A program made the translations under genes and the position numbers. This document shows positions 16,289 through 23,207 of a DNA stretch of 23,674 nt, piece by piece. The stretch lies in the IMG/VR virus record IMGVR_UViG_3300027800_000048, positions 1 to 23,674 of that record. One strand, 5' to 3'. Under the pieces are notes generated by a model, which was given only the letters and a program-made list of their open reading frames with translations, had not been told where the DNA came from and did not search any database. This stretch comes from a virus. Position 1 is the first letter of the stretch. Each line of letters starts with the position of its first letter.

Positions 16289-16794
16289 TATTCAGTTACC
16301 GGATCAATTTCAGGAACAATTCTATTGATAAGCGAAATTGCATTGTAACTTACTGTAGCACCTAGTGCTACACTTAGCTCGTTCTTAATAGTTGCTAGGT
16401 TAGCTCTAATGTTATTGCTCACGCTAAGAAACGTAGACTCGGCAGAGAAACGAACAGCAGTAGTCTTGCCATCTGATTCCTGCTTCATAGCTGTTAGCGA
16501 CAGGCCAGATAAACAAACTTCAGCTACAGTATAAGTAGCAAACTCTTTTATTAAACCAAGTAAGGTGTCTTGGGTTTCTGTTGGGGAAGGTAAAGCATCA
16601 AGCTCATCAAAATAAGCATAGAGAGTCTTACCTGCACTATCAGAAGTAGACCGCAAAGCTCGCTGAAGAGCAGAAGCGTAAGTAGCTAAGGCGAGAGTAG
16701 TGTCCTCTACCTCGTACTCGCTTACACCAAGTACAGCTCTCACATCAGCGTATGTTGTATAGTCAAGGATATTGATCAACTCAACCACCACCAA
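16288..16794 (-). CDS. Head-tail connector (adaptor) protein
   Basis: About 168 residues, almost wholly helical, opening with LDYTTYADVRAVLGVSEYEVEDTTLALATYASALQRAL, which fits gp6/gp15-type adaptors that dock under the portal. The start is uncertain: the longest frame begins at a TTG (16794) inside the previous gene, with GTG codons at 16791 and 16788 and another TTG at 16779, one base after that gene's stop and preceded by GGTGG. The last fits translational coupling best. The stop overlaps the next ATG. Confidence 0.65.
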   Translation of the reverse strand: MVVVELINILDYTTYADVRAVLGVSEYEVEDTTLALATYASALQRALRSTSDSAGKTLYAYFDELDALPSPTETQDTLLGLIKEFATYTVAEVCLSGLSLTAMKQESDGKTTAVRFSAESTFLSVSNNIRANLATIKNELSVALGATVSYNAISLINRIVPEIDPVTE

Positions 16795-16960
16795 GCATGC
16801 CAGGGATTACTTTCAATCCCCAAGCCGCACAAAGGGCCACAATGATAGGTACAGGGATCTCAACAAGCTGCTCTTTCTTTACAGACAGATAAGCCCATAC
16901 ACCAGCGACTATAGCAGTCACACCTATTTGAGCAATAGAGGGAGCGATTGTGCTGAACAT
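16781..16960 (-). CDS. Small two-helix membrane protein, 59 residues
   Basis: A short gene that length cut-offs would miss. ATG 16960 has AGAGG upstream and starts one base after the TGA of the preceding gene. The product is MFSTIAPSIAQIGVTAIVAG..., ending PGMLGGG. Two hydrophobic segments (about 9-27 and 35-56) are joined by a charged turn (VKKEQ), predicting a helical hairpin. It fills the gap exactly and overlaps the connector frame. A membrane protein amid head-completion genes is unexpected; it might be a holin/pinholin-like or exclusion peptide. I recognise no family; the coding call rests on spacing, ribosome site and composition. Confidence 0.65.
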   Translation of the reverse strand: MFSTIAPSIAQIGVTAIVAGVWAYLSVKKEQLVEIPVPIIVALCAAWGLKVIPGMLGGG

Positions 16961-16961
16961 G

Positions 16962-17219
16962 TCAAACCTCTTTTACAAGATTAGCCTTCATCTGGCTTTT
17001 AAGCCAATTGTCTTCAATCACAGGCACAGCATGTTCAGGATTAATAGGAATGTATTTGGCCTGAAACGGGTGCCAGAGAGAGTTGTTCGTACAATAGACC
17101 TTAATAATTTTTACTTCTTTAACCTTGGGCATCTCAACTGCTGGAGTCTCTTCTACTTCATCAACTGGAACAGAACTCACAACAACTGGTTCAACTGGTT
17201 TATTTCTGGGGCGAGCCAT
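16962..17219 (-). CDS. Small conserved-looking protein between capsid and connector genes
   Basis: 85 residues, ATG 17219 with AAGG six bases upstream. The N-terminal half is low-complexity P/V/E/K (KPVEPVVVSSVPVDEVEETPAVEMPKVKEV), the C-terminal half compact (YCTNNSLWHPFQAKYIPINPEHAVPVIEDNWLKSQMKANLV). The position equals that of lambda FI or similar small head accessory genes. The W-H-P-F...I-P and N-W-L-K-S-Q segments resemble short phage proteins found after major capsid genes, but I cannot name a function. Its stop lies one base before the next ATG. Confidence 0.7.
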   Translation of the reverse strand: MARPRNKPVEPVVVSSVPVDEVEETPAVEMPKVKEVKIIKVYCTNNSLWHPFQAKYIPINPEHAVPVIEDNWLKSQMKANLVKEV

Positions 17220-17299
17220 AACACACCTTATATAAGTAACCCATCGGGGTGCGCTGCTAAGATATACTCAAAGTCAAGCGTGATAGGTGTTGTTTAAGG

Positions 17300-17338
17300 T
17301 TAACCCAACTGTCAAGGGTTACTTGACAGTTGGGTTAA
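17300..17338 (-). repeat. 17-bp-arm hairpin after the major capsid gene
   Basis: Perfect arms TTAACCCAACTGTCAAG (17300-17316) and its complement (17322-17338) with a five-base loop, beginning ten bases after the capsid stop codon. This is a very stable stem, but without a U-tract on either strand it does not fit a classic intrinsic terminator. It may stabilise the capsid messenger 3' end or slow polymerase. Both arms contain CTTGACA/TGTCAAG. The rest of the 128-base gap (17220-17299) has a further TTGACT without a convincing -10. Confidence 0.65.
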
Positions 17339-17347
17339 GTACTAAGA

Positions 17348-18565
17348 TTAGCTGTTGGTCAGGCTAACTACCGAAAAAGAATCATCGAAGATACGCACCG
17401 TTTTCATGCCGAAGGACGATACGAAGGCAGAACCCCGACGAAGCACAAACCTCTCAACATCACTATAGGAAGCATTGCTGTTAACAAACTTCTGCATAGC
17501 AAACCGAGAATCCAGACCCATCAAAGTGTTTGCAGGCCAAGAGTAGTCAGACGGCACTACATAGATCTTGACGTTGTCAACAAGGTTAGGATAGATGAGA
17601 GAGAACGGAGTATCAAGTCGATCAGTGCTGTTGTTCTGTACATTGGTCGGGCGATCAGTACGACCCTCAATAGCTAACATACCAGCATAGTCAGTAACGA
17701 TGTAGTCGATCTGTCGTTTCTGTAGACCAGTATACAACCACTTCATGTAAGCCTTATGAGTGATTACACCATCAGCAGCAATAGCACTGTCGAAGGTGTC
17801 GGCATTGAGCTGGGCAAGGGCAGCAGTACCATACGAGCCTGCATCCAAATCACCCTGCAAGATGTCGAGCAAGTCCTCACCAACACGCTTATACGCCTCT
17901 ACCTCAGACTGCCGACGCATTGCCAGAGCTACCATATCAATGGTAGTGCCTTGCAGGGCCTGATCAGAGATCATGACTGCAATCGGAGTCTCAGGAATGG
18001 TAATGCTCTTCTCAGAGGCTTTGATGGTCATCATCACTGCAGGCTCTGCCAACTGAGCACGGGCCTGATTACGAGCCTCTTCCGGACCACGTTTACGGGT
18101 ATAGTCAATGACCGGCTGCTCAACCCGAGAGTTGGCGACAGTGGTGGTCATAGCCACCATGTTGTTAAAAGCAACAACAGGGGACTGACGATCATAATTC
18201 ATCTGGTTCTCTACCAGCTCAATGATAGCAGCAGGGAACAGAACACGGGACTGAACCGGGTTAATCTCAAGACCCTGAGCAGCTACGTTGAAACCAACTC
18301 CACCAGGAGCAGTGCCGAAAATGACATCCGCCATAGTGGTTGGTTTCAGACCCAAACTGTTGTCACCAGTAAAGTTCAGACCAGCAGACGCACACAACTG
18401 AGTGAACGAATCATATTTAGAGTCAGCAACCGTAGGCATAGTTGCATTAATGTACTGACGGAGGGTTTTACCCTGCCGCTGCGCCTCTTGATAATGATCA
18501 AGAGTTACACGGGCCTCAACCCGCGCACCAGTTTTGTCAACAAACGAACAAGTATCCATTGCCAT
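17348..18565 (-). CDS. Major capsid protein
   Basis: 405 residues, ATG 18565 with AGGAG about ten bases upstream (a second ATG lies two codons in). Residues about 1-110 form a helical N-arm; then LEINPVQSRVLFPAAIIELVENQMNYDRQSPVVAF, a central IPETPIAVMISDQALQGTTIDMVALAMRRQSEVEAYKRVGEDLLDILQGDL (spine-helix-like), QIDYIVTDYAGMLAIEGRTDRP and a C-terminal beta region ANTLMGLDSRFAMQKFVNS...DSFSVVSL. This layout is that of HK97-fold capsid proteins. The order portal, protease/scaffold, decoration, this gene is lambda-like. The S49 protease probably processes the scaffold; whether the N-arm is cut cannot be seen. Confidence 0.88.
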   Translation of the reverse strand: MAMDTCSFVDKTGARVEARVTLDHYQEAQRQGKTLRQYINATMPTVADSKYDSFTQLCASAGLNFTGDNSLGLKPTTMADVIFGTAPGGVGFNVAAQGLEINPVQSRVLFPAAIIELVENQMNYDRQSPVVAFNNMVAMTTTVANSRVEQPVIDYTRKRGPEEARNQARAQLAEPAVMMTIKASEKSITIPETPIAVMISDQALQGTTIDMVALAMRRQSEVEAYKRVGEDLLDILQGDLDAGSYGTAALAQLNADTFDSAIAADGVITHKAYMKWLYTGLQKRQIDYIVTDYAGMLAIEGRTDRPTNVQNNSTDRLDTPFSLIYPNLVDNVKIYVVPSDYSWPANTLMGLDSRFAMQKFVNSNASYSDVERFVLRRGSAFVSSFGMKTVRIFDDSFSVVSLTNS

Positions 18566-18589
18566 TGTATGTTATCTCCTATAGTTAAA

Positions 18590-19078
18590 TTATTGTTTCT
18601 CAACAAGAACAAGCGTAGTGTCTGCGCCAGATCCGGAGATAACTTTCCAATGTTTGCGGTGCATGTACGGAAGCAGCTCTGCGGTAGTATCGACAGCAGT
18701 CCCAGCCACACCAGCATAAACACCACTTACAGAAACCTTACCATAACCAAGAGTTTCAGCGGTTTTTGCAGCAGCAGGAGCAGCAGCTTCTACCATATAA
18801 CCAAAAGTGATAGCGCCATCGCAGCGTACCCATTTTCGTCCACCAATCTGGACAGTGCCAAAGGCATAGCCATCCTGAGTGAAAGCATCAACACTTGCAA
18901 GAAATCCATCAATACCATCGCCATCAGCACACAAGGCATAGGTATTGGCGGCAGCAAGTTTAACAGGTTTGCCAATATCGGCATCAGTGAGATTACCACC
19001 AGCAGCTACAGTGCCAGTACCAAGTTTGGCCGAAACCAGATCATTCAGATTGGCCAATTCGTCAAAAGTCCACGCCAT
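18590..19078 (-). CDS. Probable head decoration protein
   Basis: 162 residues, ATG 19078 with AAGGAG eight bases upstream. Small, beta-rich and Ala/Gly/Val-rich, with GKPVKLAAANTYALCADGDGIDGFLASVDAF...GYAFGTVQIGG in the middle and LVLVEKQ at the end. It lies between the protease/scaffold gene and the major capsid gene, the position of lambda D, and the C-A-D-G-D-x-I-x-G-F pattern is one I associate with phage head decoration or cement proteins. It would bind the expanded shell and stabilise it. The name is inferred from place and composition. Confidence 0.65.
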   Translation of the reverse strand: MAWTFDELANLNDLVSAKLGTGTVAAGGNLTDADIGKPVKLAAANTYALCADGDGIDGFLASVDAFTQDGYAFGTVQIGGRKWVRCDGAITFGYMVEAAAPAAAKTAETLGYGKVSVSGVYAGVAGTAVDTTAELLPYMHRKHWKVISGSGADTTLVLVEKQ

Positions 19079-19101
19079 TTTAATATCTCCTTATTTAAGA
19101 T

Positions 19102-19662
19102 TTATCGCGTGATGTTAGCGGCCCGAAGTTGGCCCTCATGAATAGAGTCCTGCACCAGAGGAGATTGCTCACCTTTGGGTTCTTCAACGGAGGCTTGTCG
19201 TTTCTTAAACAGTCCACCCGTTTTAAATTCTTTGTCATAAGCGTCAGTAACAGCTTCATACTCTGCAAGCAGAGACTCAGTACTGAACTTGGTCAGATCA
19301 ACAGAAGATTGGAAGTTCAGCGCAATACGCCGATTCGTAGTAACTTCGGCTACGATCTGCTTCAGGGTGACAGCTTGAGCCTCGAACTTGGCTGAAGCTG
19401 CAGCAATGGTTGCTTCAAGATTTGCAATTTTCTGGTCCTTCTCTACCAGAGCGTCAGTAAGAGTGGAAAGTTGTTTAGAGATATCCTCAGTTTTAACTTC
19501 CAAGGCCAGTTCAGTCTCTTCAGCCACAACCGGTTCCGTGACTTCCTCTTCAGAAGTGTTCTCTTCTGCGTTCAAAATTTTATCTACTTCTTCTTGGGTG
19601 CAGCCAATTTCATCGAGGCTTTTGCCCGAATCCAAGGCAGCTCTAAGTGCCTGTTTGTTCAT
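19102..19662 (-). CDS. Nested capsid scaffolding protein (internal start in the protease gene)
   Basis: 186 residues from ATG 19662, in frame within the protease gene (its Met288), so it shares the 3' end. GGAGG lies seven bases upstream, a stronger ribosome site than that of the parent gene. The product is acidic and helical with a central coiled coil (DISKQLSTLTDALVEKDQKIANLEATIAAASAKFEAQ) and a basic tail segment (FKKRQ), the composition of scaffolds. The same arrangement is established for lambda C/Nu3. It would direct procapsid assembly in excess over the full protease and then be degraded by it. Confidence 0.75.
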   Translation of the reverse strand: MNKQALRAALDSGKSLDEIGCTQEEVDKILNAEENTSEEEVTEPVVAEETELALEVKTEDISKQLSTLTDALVEKDQKIANLEATIAAASAKFEAQAVTLKQIVAEVTTNRRIALNFQSSVDLTKFSTESLLAEYEAVTDAYDKEFKTGGLFKKRQASVEEPKGEQSPLVQDSIHEGQLRAANITR

Positions 19663-20523
19663 AGAAAAACCTCCATGAGTTTGTGTGGTGGTGGAACGTT
19701 GAGTTTGAATATATTGCATAACATCATCATATGATAACACAGCATCTGCAAGCCCAACCCTGACTGCTTCTTCACCAATGAATGTTGCTCCATTCAGGGC
19801 TTCAGTCTTCAAATTAGGTCGGGCTTTCTGCATTGACGTGCTAAAAATTGTTGCTATCTGGTTTACTTGGTCCTGCAAATGAGAAAGCTCTTTGTCACTT
19901 AAATTTTTGTGGGGTGAACCAACGGCTTTAAGCTCAGAAGATTTGATTTCAGTCACCAAAATTCCCTCGTCCTGAAGTTGTTTTTCACGCGAAACGTGAA
20001 CCAACTTAACCCCAAGACTGCCACTTTCCGATTCGGGGGAGACAAAAATCTTCCTTGCTTGTGACCCCAACCAGTACGCACCACTGCAGCACATACTTGA
20101 AGTATAAGAATAGACAGGTTTGATAGCATCAGCCTTCTTGATAGCCTCAGCCCCGTCAACAACTCCAAACGCGCTTCCACCGGGAGAAGAAAACATGAGT
20201 AGAACATCTTGGACTTCAGGGTTGGTTGCAGCGTGCATGACATTTCTACGAATTTCATCATACGACGCATAACCAAAAATACGAGTCAACCAATTTCCAG
20301 ATGAGAGAATACCACCAGAAATCTTGTATACTGCAGTGCCATTGATCACATCATAGTCTGCACTATTTGCATAATCCTCTTCATCCTCCTCGTCATCGTA
20401 AGCAGCCTTTCTCTCAAGGTACTCTGCAGAGTCAATGAAGGCTTCAATCCGAGCGTAAGAGTCGAATAACTCTTCTGTTCGGAAAGGATGAATTGCTGTG
20501 ATCTCTATAATATTTTTAGTCAT
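19102..20523 (-). CDS. Head maturation protease, S49 family (lambda gpC-like), fused to scaffold
   Basis: 473 residues. Residues about 60-270 form a ClpP/SppA-fold domain: FSSPGG (111-116), the nucleophile in M-C-C-S-G-A-Y (S147), and a probable general-base lysine in S-E-L-K-A-V-G-S (K199). The 52-residue S-to-K spacing agrees with the S166/K218 dyad reported for lambda gpC. An acidic tract (DDEEDEED, 43-50) precedes the domain. Residues 288-473 are the scaffold part, also made separately. It sits in the procapsid and digests the scaffold. ATG 20523 overlaps a TTGACA...TATAGG promoter candidate, with AGGATAAGG just upstream. Confidence 0.88.
   Translation of the reverse strand: MTKNIIEITAIHPFRTEELFDSYARIEAFIDSAEYLERKAAYDDEEDEEDYANSADYDVINGTAVYKISGGILSSGNWLTRIFGYASYDEIRRNVMHAATNPEVQDVLLMFSSPGGSAFGVVDGAEAIKKADAIKPVYSYTSSMCCSGAYWLGSQARKIFVSPESESGSLGVKLVHVSREKQLQDEGILVTEIKSSELKAVGSPHKNLSDKELSHLQDQVNQIATIFSTSMQKARPNLKTEALNGATFIGEEAVRVGLADAVLSYDDVMQYIQTQRSTTTQTHGGFSMNKQALRAALDSGKSLDEIGCTQEEVDKILNAEENTSEEEVTEPVVAEETELALEVKTEDISKQLSTLTDALVEKDQKIANLEATIAAASAKFEAQAVTLKQIVAEVTTNRRIALNFQSSVDLTKFSTESLLAEYEAVTDAYDKEFKTGGLFKKRQASVEEPKGEQSPLVQDSIHEGQLRAANITR
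19670..19674 (-). promoter_or_regulatory. Internal Shine-Dalgarno deciding the nested scaffold start
   Basis: Minus strand GGAGG, seven bases (TTTTTCT) before ATG 19662, inside the protease reading frame. A perfect anti-16S match at ideal spacing within a coding sequence is the main evidence for a separately initiated scaffold. Confidence 0.75.
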
Positions 20524-20530
20524 ACCTTAT

Positions 20531-20559
20531 CCTATAGAATAATAAAATTACTTTGTCAA
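20531..20559 (-). promoter_or_regulatory. Promoter candidate directly before the protease gene
   Basis: Minus strand TTGACA (20559-20554), 17 bases, TATAGG (20536-20531). The -35 is perfect and the -10 matches 4 of 6. The predicted start point falls at or next to the ATG at 20523, which would give a nearly leaderless message. It lies in the 55-base gap after the portal stop, which also has an AT-only stem (ATTATTT/AAATAAT). Confidence 0.45.
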
Positions 20560-20578
20560 GGATTATTTTTAAATAATT

Positions 20579-22057
20579 TTACTTTCCTGAAGTCGAATTC
20601 GATTTGGGTTGCTGGTCTTTGGGAGTTGTTGCTTTTCCGGCAGCAGTATCGTTGACTCCATCAGGAGAAACTGAGGTGTTGCTATACGGATTTCCTGTTT
20701 CTGGAGCCGTATTTGCTCTGAACCCTGTGCCAGATAGTGGGGTGTAGTTACCAGAGGGTAGTGAGCCTGTAAGAATCAAAGAGCACTCTTCATCAGAAAT
20801 TATACCAAGCGACAACTGCTCAAGGAACAACGACTGCTTCAGTGCCTCGAAACTCCACAGCTCATCTTTTGGTCTTAATGAAGGCGGAGCATACTTGAAG
20901 ATCACAAAACAATCATGACCGAGTAGCCTAACACCTGTAGTTAACTGAGCAGAAAAGTTTTGGTTGAGTTTTTCTTGAACCCCACCTTCTACTGTACGCA
21001 GGTAAAGCATTGATTCTGTGGAAGAATTTCCGCTCGCGATTCCTCTGCCGAGGATGGAGGGCAACGTCCGTGACCCCGCTGACACGCGAGCATTTACCAT
21101 TGCTCGCTGCTCTTTTGCTGCTTCGTGGCTGCTGATATTACCCGCAGACAAATGCTCGACCTTGACCGTGTCAAATACCGTTAAAGCATCTTCAGGTTGC
21201 AACCCATTCAACTCTCGTTGGATGTTGCTGACTAACTCATCAGCAGCAGCTTTGAGCTTAACACTATCATAACGAACATCAGCCGGTAAACTTTCAACCC
21301 ACTTGGCTTGATCAATGGAAGCAGCCACTCTTGGGAGTGAGGCTTTGGCAAACGCCCGTCTTAAAGTATTGGCTAGTTCAAGGTCAGCGAGAACAGGTTG
21401 GATTGCAGCATTGAAAGGGGATGTGGAGTAGGCAGTTTCAGGGTCTTGATCAAGGCAGGTGATCTCGATTAGAGGAGAATCCAGGTAAACATTCACCCCA
21501 TTGATAGCTAAATAGGGCCGAACCTTGTCACCAGACTCTTCATATTTGAGTTCACGGGTAGAAAAAATGTTGATTCTTTCTGGAGTTTTGCCTTTACCAA
21601 GGACTAATTCGCTGCCAAAGCTGCCTGAAATATTGAGACACTTGATTGCACTTTCAGATAAGCTCCTAAAATCACTAGGGAAATTGAATCCTGTATAGTT
21701 AGGCTTGAGTTTATCCAACCGATTAGCGAGTGTAATTGCTGCAATTGTTGCTGGTACATCTATCTTACCTTCTAAGTTATAGGCTATGACTGTGTAACTG
21801 TCTGTAATTGCGAATCTTGCAAGCGAGGATGAAGCGAGTGACAAGTCAGGAGACTCGTCAATGAACTTCTTGATAGTGCCTTTAGCTGTACTTTCGGTAC
21901 GAAGCGTTGTTAGATCAACATTCGTTCTATTGACAGAGCCATCACTAATGGTTCCGTTCGACTTCTTGAGAAATACTGGAGCAACTACAGGCCCAGTTTT
22001 AGTTGGGAACTTCTCTTCTACAGTTGCTGCTGTCTTTGTCTTAGGTGCTCTTGCCAT
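20579..22057 (-). CDS. Portal protein
   Basis: 492 residues, ATG in a TAATG overlap with the lipoprotein stop. The wing-like segment (ISGSFGSELVLGKGKTPERINIFSTRELKYEESGDKVRPYLAING) and the crown/stem-type helices (LELANTLRRAFAKASLPRVAASIDQAKW; SSHEAAKEQRAMVNARVSAGSRTLPSILGRG) fit portal proteins, as does the late FEALKQSLFLEQLSLGIISDEE. Twelve copies form the head vertex through which DNA passes, docking terminase outside and the connector inside the neck. The last about 60 residues are low-complexity S/T/P/N. The gene lies between terminase and head protease as in most siphophages, apart from the intervening accessory insert. Confidence 0.85.
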   Translation of the reverse strand: MARAPKTKTAATVEEKFPTKTGPVVAPVFLKKSNGTISDGSVNRTNVDLTTLRTESTAKGTIKKFIDESPDLSLASSSLARFAITDSYTVIAYNLEGKIDVPATIAAITLANRLDKLKPNYTGFNFPSDFRSLSESAIKCLNISGSFGSELVLGKGKTPERINIFSTRELKYEESGDKVRPYLAINGVNVYLDSPLIEITCLDQDPETAYSTSPFNAAIQPVLADLELANTLRRAFAKASLPRVAASIDQAKWVESLPADVRYDSVKLKAAADELVSNIQRELNGLQPEDALTVFDTVKVEHLSAGNISSHEAAKEQRAMVNARVSAGSRTLPSILGRGIASGNSSTESMLYLRTVEGGVQEKLNQNFSAQLTTGVRLLGHDCFVIFKYAPPSLRPKDELWSFEALKQSLFLEQLSLGIISDEECSLILTGSLPSGNYTPLSGTGFRANTAPETGNPYSNTSVSPDGVNDTAAGKATTPKDQQPKSNSTSGK

Positions 22058-22497
22058 TATCGTCTAGCTTTTGCTACTTCGTTGACAATTTTAATTAAGT
22101 CTTTAATGACAACAACTCTTTGACTTTCTGGGATTTTTTCTATATTTATTAATTCTTTTATTTTTTCCTTGACAATAATTATTAATAAATTAAAGGCAGC
22201 TTTATCTGAATTTTTTAGATTCAGTTCCTTTGTCTTGTCCTTGACAATCGCATCAACTGTGTTTAGGAGAGCTGCATCATCCATCTCAGTGTCATTGAGG
22301 TTAGAGAGTAGTACACTAGATACAATGTTTGCAGGCTCAACAGCAACAGGGTAACTGTCAAAGGCTAAAGAAATGGACAATCTGAGGGTAGCTTCTTCGA
22401 CAGGGTCAACAACACCATTACCAATTGTATTTGGCTTGGAGGTAGAGCAGGCTGACAGCAGAAGCAAAAGTAGGGGTATAATGAGGATCGACTTCAT
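22057..22497 (-). CDS. Outer-membrane-type lipoprotein, unidentified (moron-like)
   Basis: 146 residues, ATG 22497 with AAGGA six bases upstream. A signal peptide (MKSILIIPLLLLLLSAC) ends in a lipobox L-S-A-C with the lipidated cysteine at 17; the +2 serine predicts outer-membrane sorting in Gram-negatives. The mature part is a helical Lys/Ile/Leu/Glu-rich protein (IVKDKTKELNLKNSDKAAF...). A lipoprotein between terminase and portal is not a virion part in known phages. Phage lipoproteins known elsewhere block superinfection (T5 Llp, TP-J34 Ltp) or act as o-spanins. With its own promoter and dyad, a host-altering role is plausible. It is coupled to the portal by TAATG. Confidence 0.75.
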   Translation of the reverse strand: MKSILIIPLLLLLLSACSTSKPNTIGNGVVDPVEEATLRLSISLAFDSYPVAVEPANIVSSVLLSNLNDTEMDDAALLNTVDAIVKDKTKELNLKNSDKAAFNLLIIIVKEKIKELINIEKIPESQRVVVIKDLIKIVNEVAKARR

Positions 22498-22543
22498 AGT
22501 TTATCCTTGACTAATAGAGTAATTTAGTCAAGGATAAACTATG
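22495..22543. repeat. Perfect 20-bp inverted repeat at the lipoprotein promoter and start codon
   Basis: Arms 22495-22514 and 22524-22543 are exact complements (CATAGTTTATCCTTGACTAA and its reverse) around a nine-base spacer. One arm covers the -10 element of the lipoprotein promoter, the other its Shine-Dalgarno and ATG. It can be a dyad operator for a dimeric repressor or, in a longer transcript, a hairpin hiding the ribosome site. No repressor gene is visible in the window. Confidence 0.65.
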
Positions 22544-22559
22544 TTGTTTAGGTTGTCAA
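22531..22559 (-). promoter_or_regulatory. Promoter candidate for lipoprotein and portal
   Basis: Minus strand TTGACA (22559-22554), 17 bases, TATCCT (22536-22531), the -10 lying in one arm of the 20-bp inverted repeat. The predicted start point is near 22524, about 27 bases before the ATG. It lies just after the endonuclease stop codon. Confidence 0.5.
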
Positions 22560-22586
22560 GAAAAAAGTTTGGGGGAGTTAAGAATA

Positions 22587-23207
22587 TTATTTGTTGGCTA
22601 AGTCTTTTAGGTAGGTTTGCATATCTTCACCTCTTACATATGCCTGCATGTATTGATAAGCTGAAGAGTTTGAGTCACAACCTGACCAATCCAAAGCTTG
22701 TTCAGCAGCCAGTCTATGGGCGACTGCTTCGGTGAAGTCTCTAGAGGCTTTCAAGTTTACATGTTTATGATTAAAGCGTATATTGGCACACCAAACTTTA
22801 TCTCTGGGATGCCAGTTTACGCCATTAACTCCACTTTTATTATTCTTTGCCATCTTACAGTTTCGACTGTTGCAACTATGAGAAACTTCTCTAATATTGC
22901 TCCAGATGTTATTGCTGGGGTTGTGGTCGATATGGTCCACAGGATTTTCAGGTAAATATCCCTCCAGCCATAAAAATATAATACGGTGTAATTTGTACTG
23001 GATGTCATCTATCTTAGTCACTAGATAGCCATTAAGATCCTTAGCACCTACAACTTCCCCTATACTAGTATTCCAGGCAGGTTTAGTCTTTCTAGTGACT
23101 ATGCCGGTTAATGGGTCATAATCAAATAGTTCTCTAACCCTTGCTTGAGTTAGCTTCGGCTTCTCTCTTTTCTCTACGTTTTCGCTGCTGATTTGTTTCG
23201 TCGTCAT
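22587..23207 (-). CDS. HNH homing-type endonuclease with AP2 DNA-binding domain
   Basis: 206 residues from ATG 23207, with GAGG seven bases upstream; the frame is open further up but the upstream codons belong to a zinc-ribbon gene in another frame. DYDPLTGIVTRK (29-40) opens the domain; the HNH core is LHRIIF (H74), DHIDHNPSNNIWSNIREVSHSCNSRN (H92, H95, N100, N104, about 91-116). Residues about 125-172 (SGVNGVNWHPRDKVWCANIRF...LAAEQAL) are an AP2-type DNA-binding module. Free-standing enzymes of this build are mobile in phage genomes and often sit beside terminase or portal genes. Some HNH proteins near terminase instead aid packaging, but the AP2 module favours homing. Catalytic residues look intact. 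Confidence 0.85.
   Translation of the reverse strand: MTTKQISSENVEKREKPKLTQARVRELFDYDPLTGIVTRKTKPAWNTSIGEVVGAKDLNGYLVTKIDDIQYKLHRIIFLWLEGYLPENPVDHIDHNPSNNIWSNIREVSHSCNSRNCKMAKNNKSGVNGVNWHPRDKVWCANIRFNHKHVNLKASRDFTEAVAHRLAAEQALDWSGCDSNSSAYQYMQAYVRGEDMQTYLKDLANK

Noticed and set aside
17756-19141. 461-codon open frame on the plus strand, antisense to capsid and decoration genes
   Set aside because: It is a mirror of two well-supported genes, has shadow-type composition (many H, S, T, R with no domain pattern), spans the boundary between the two genes, and no plus-strand neighbour supports it.
22541-22735. Plus-strand ORF starting in the 20-bp inverted repeat
   Set aside because: The ATG and ribosome-like bases come from the symmetry of the repeat; the frame runs antisense through the endonuclease with no protein-like features.
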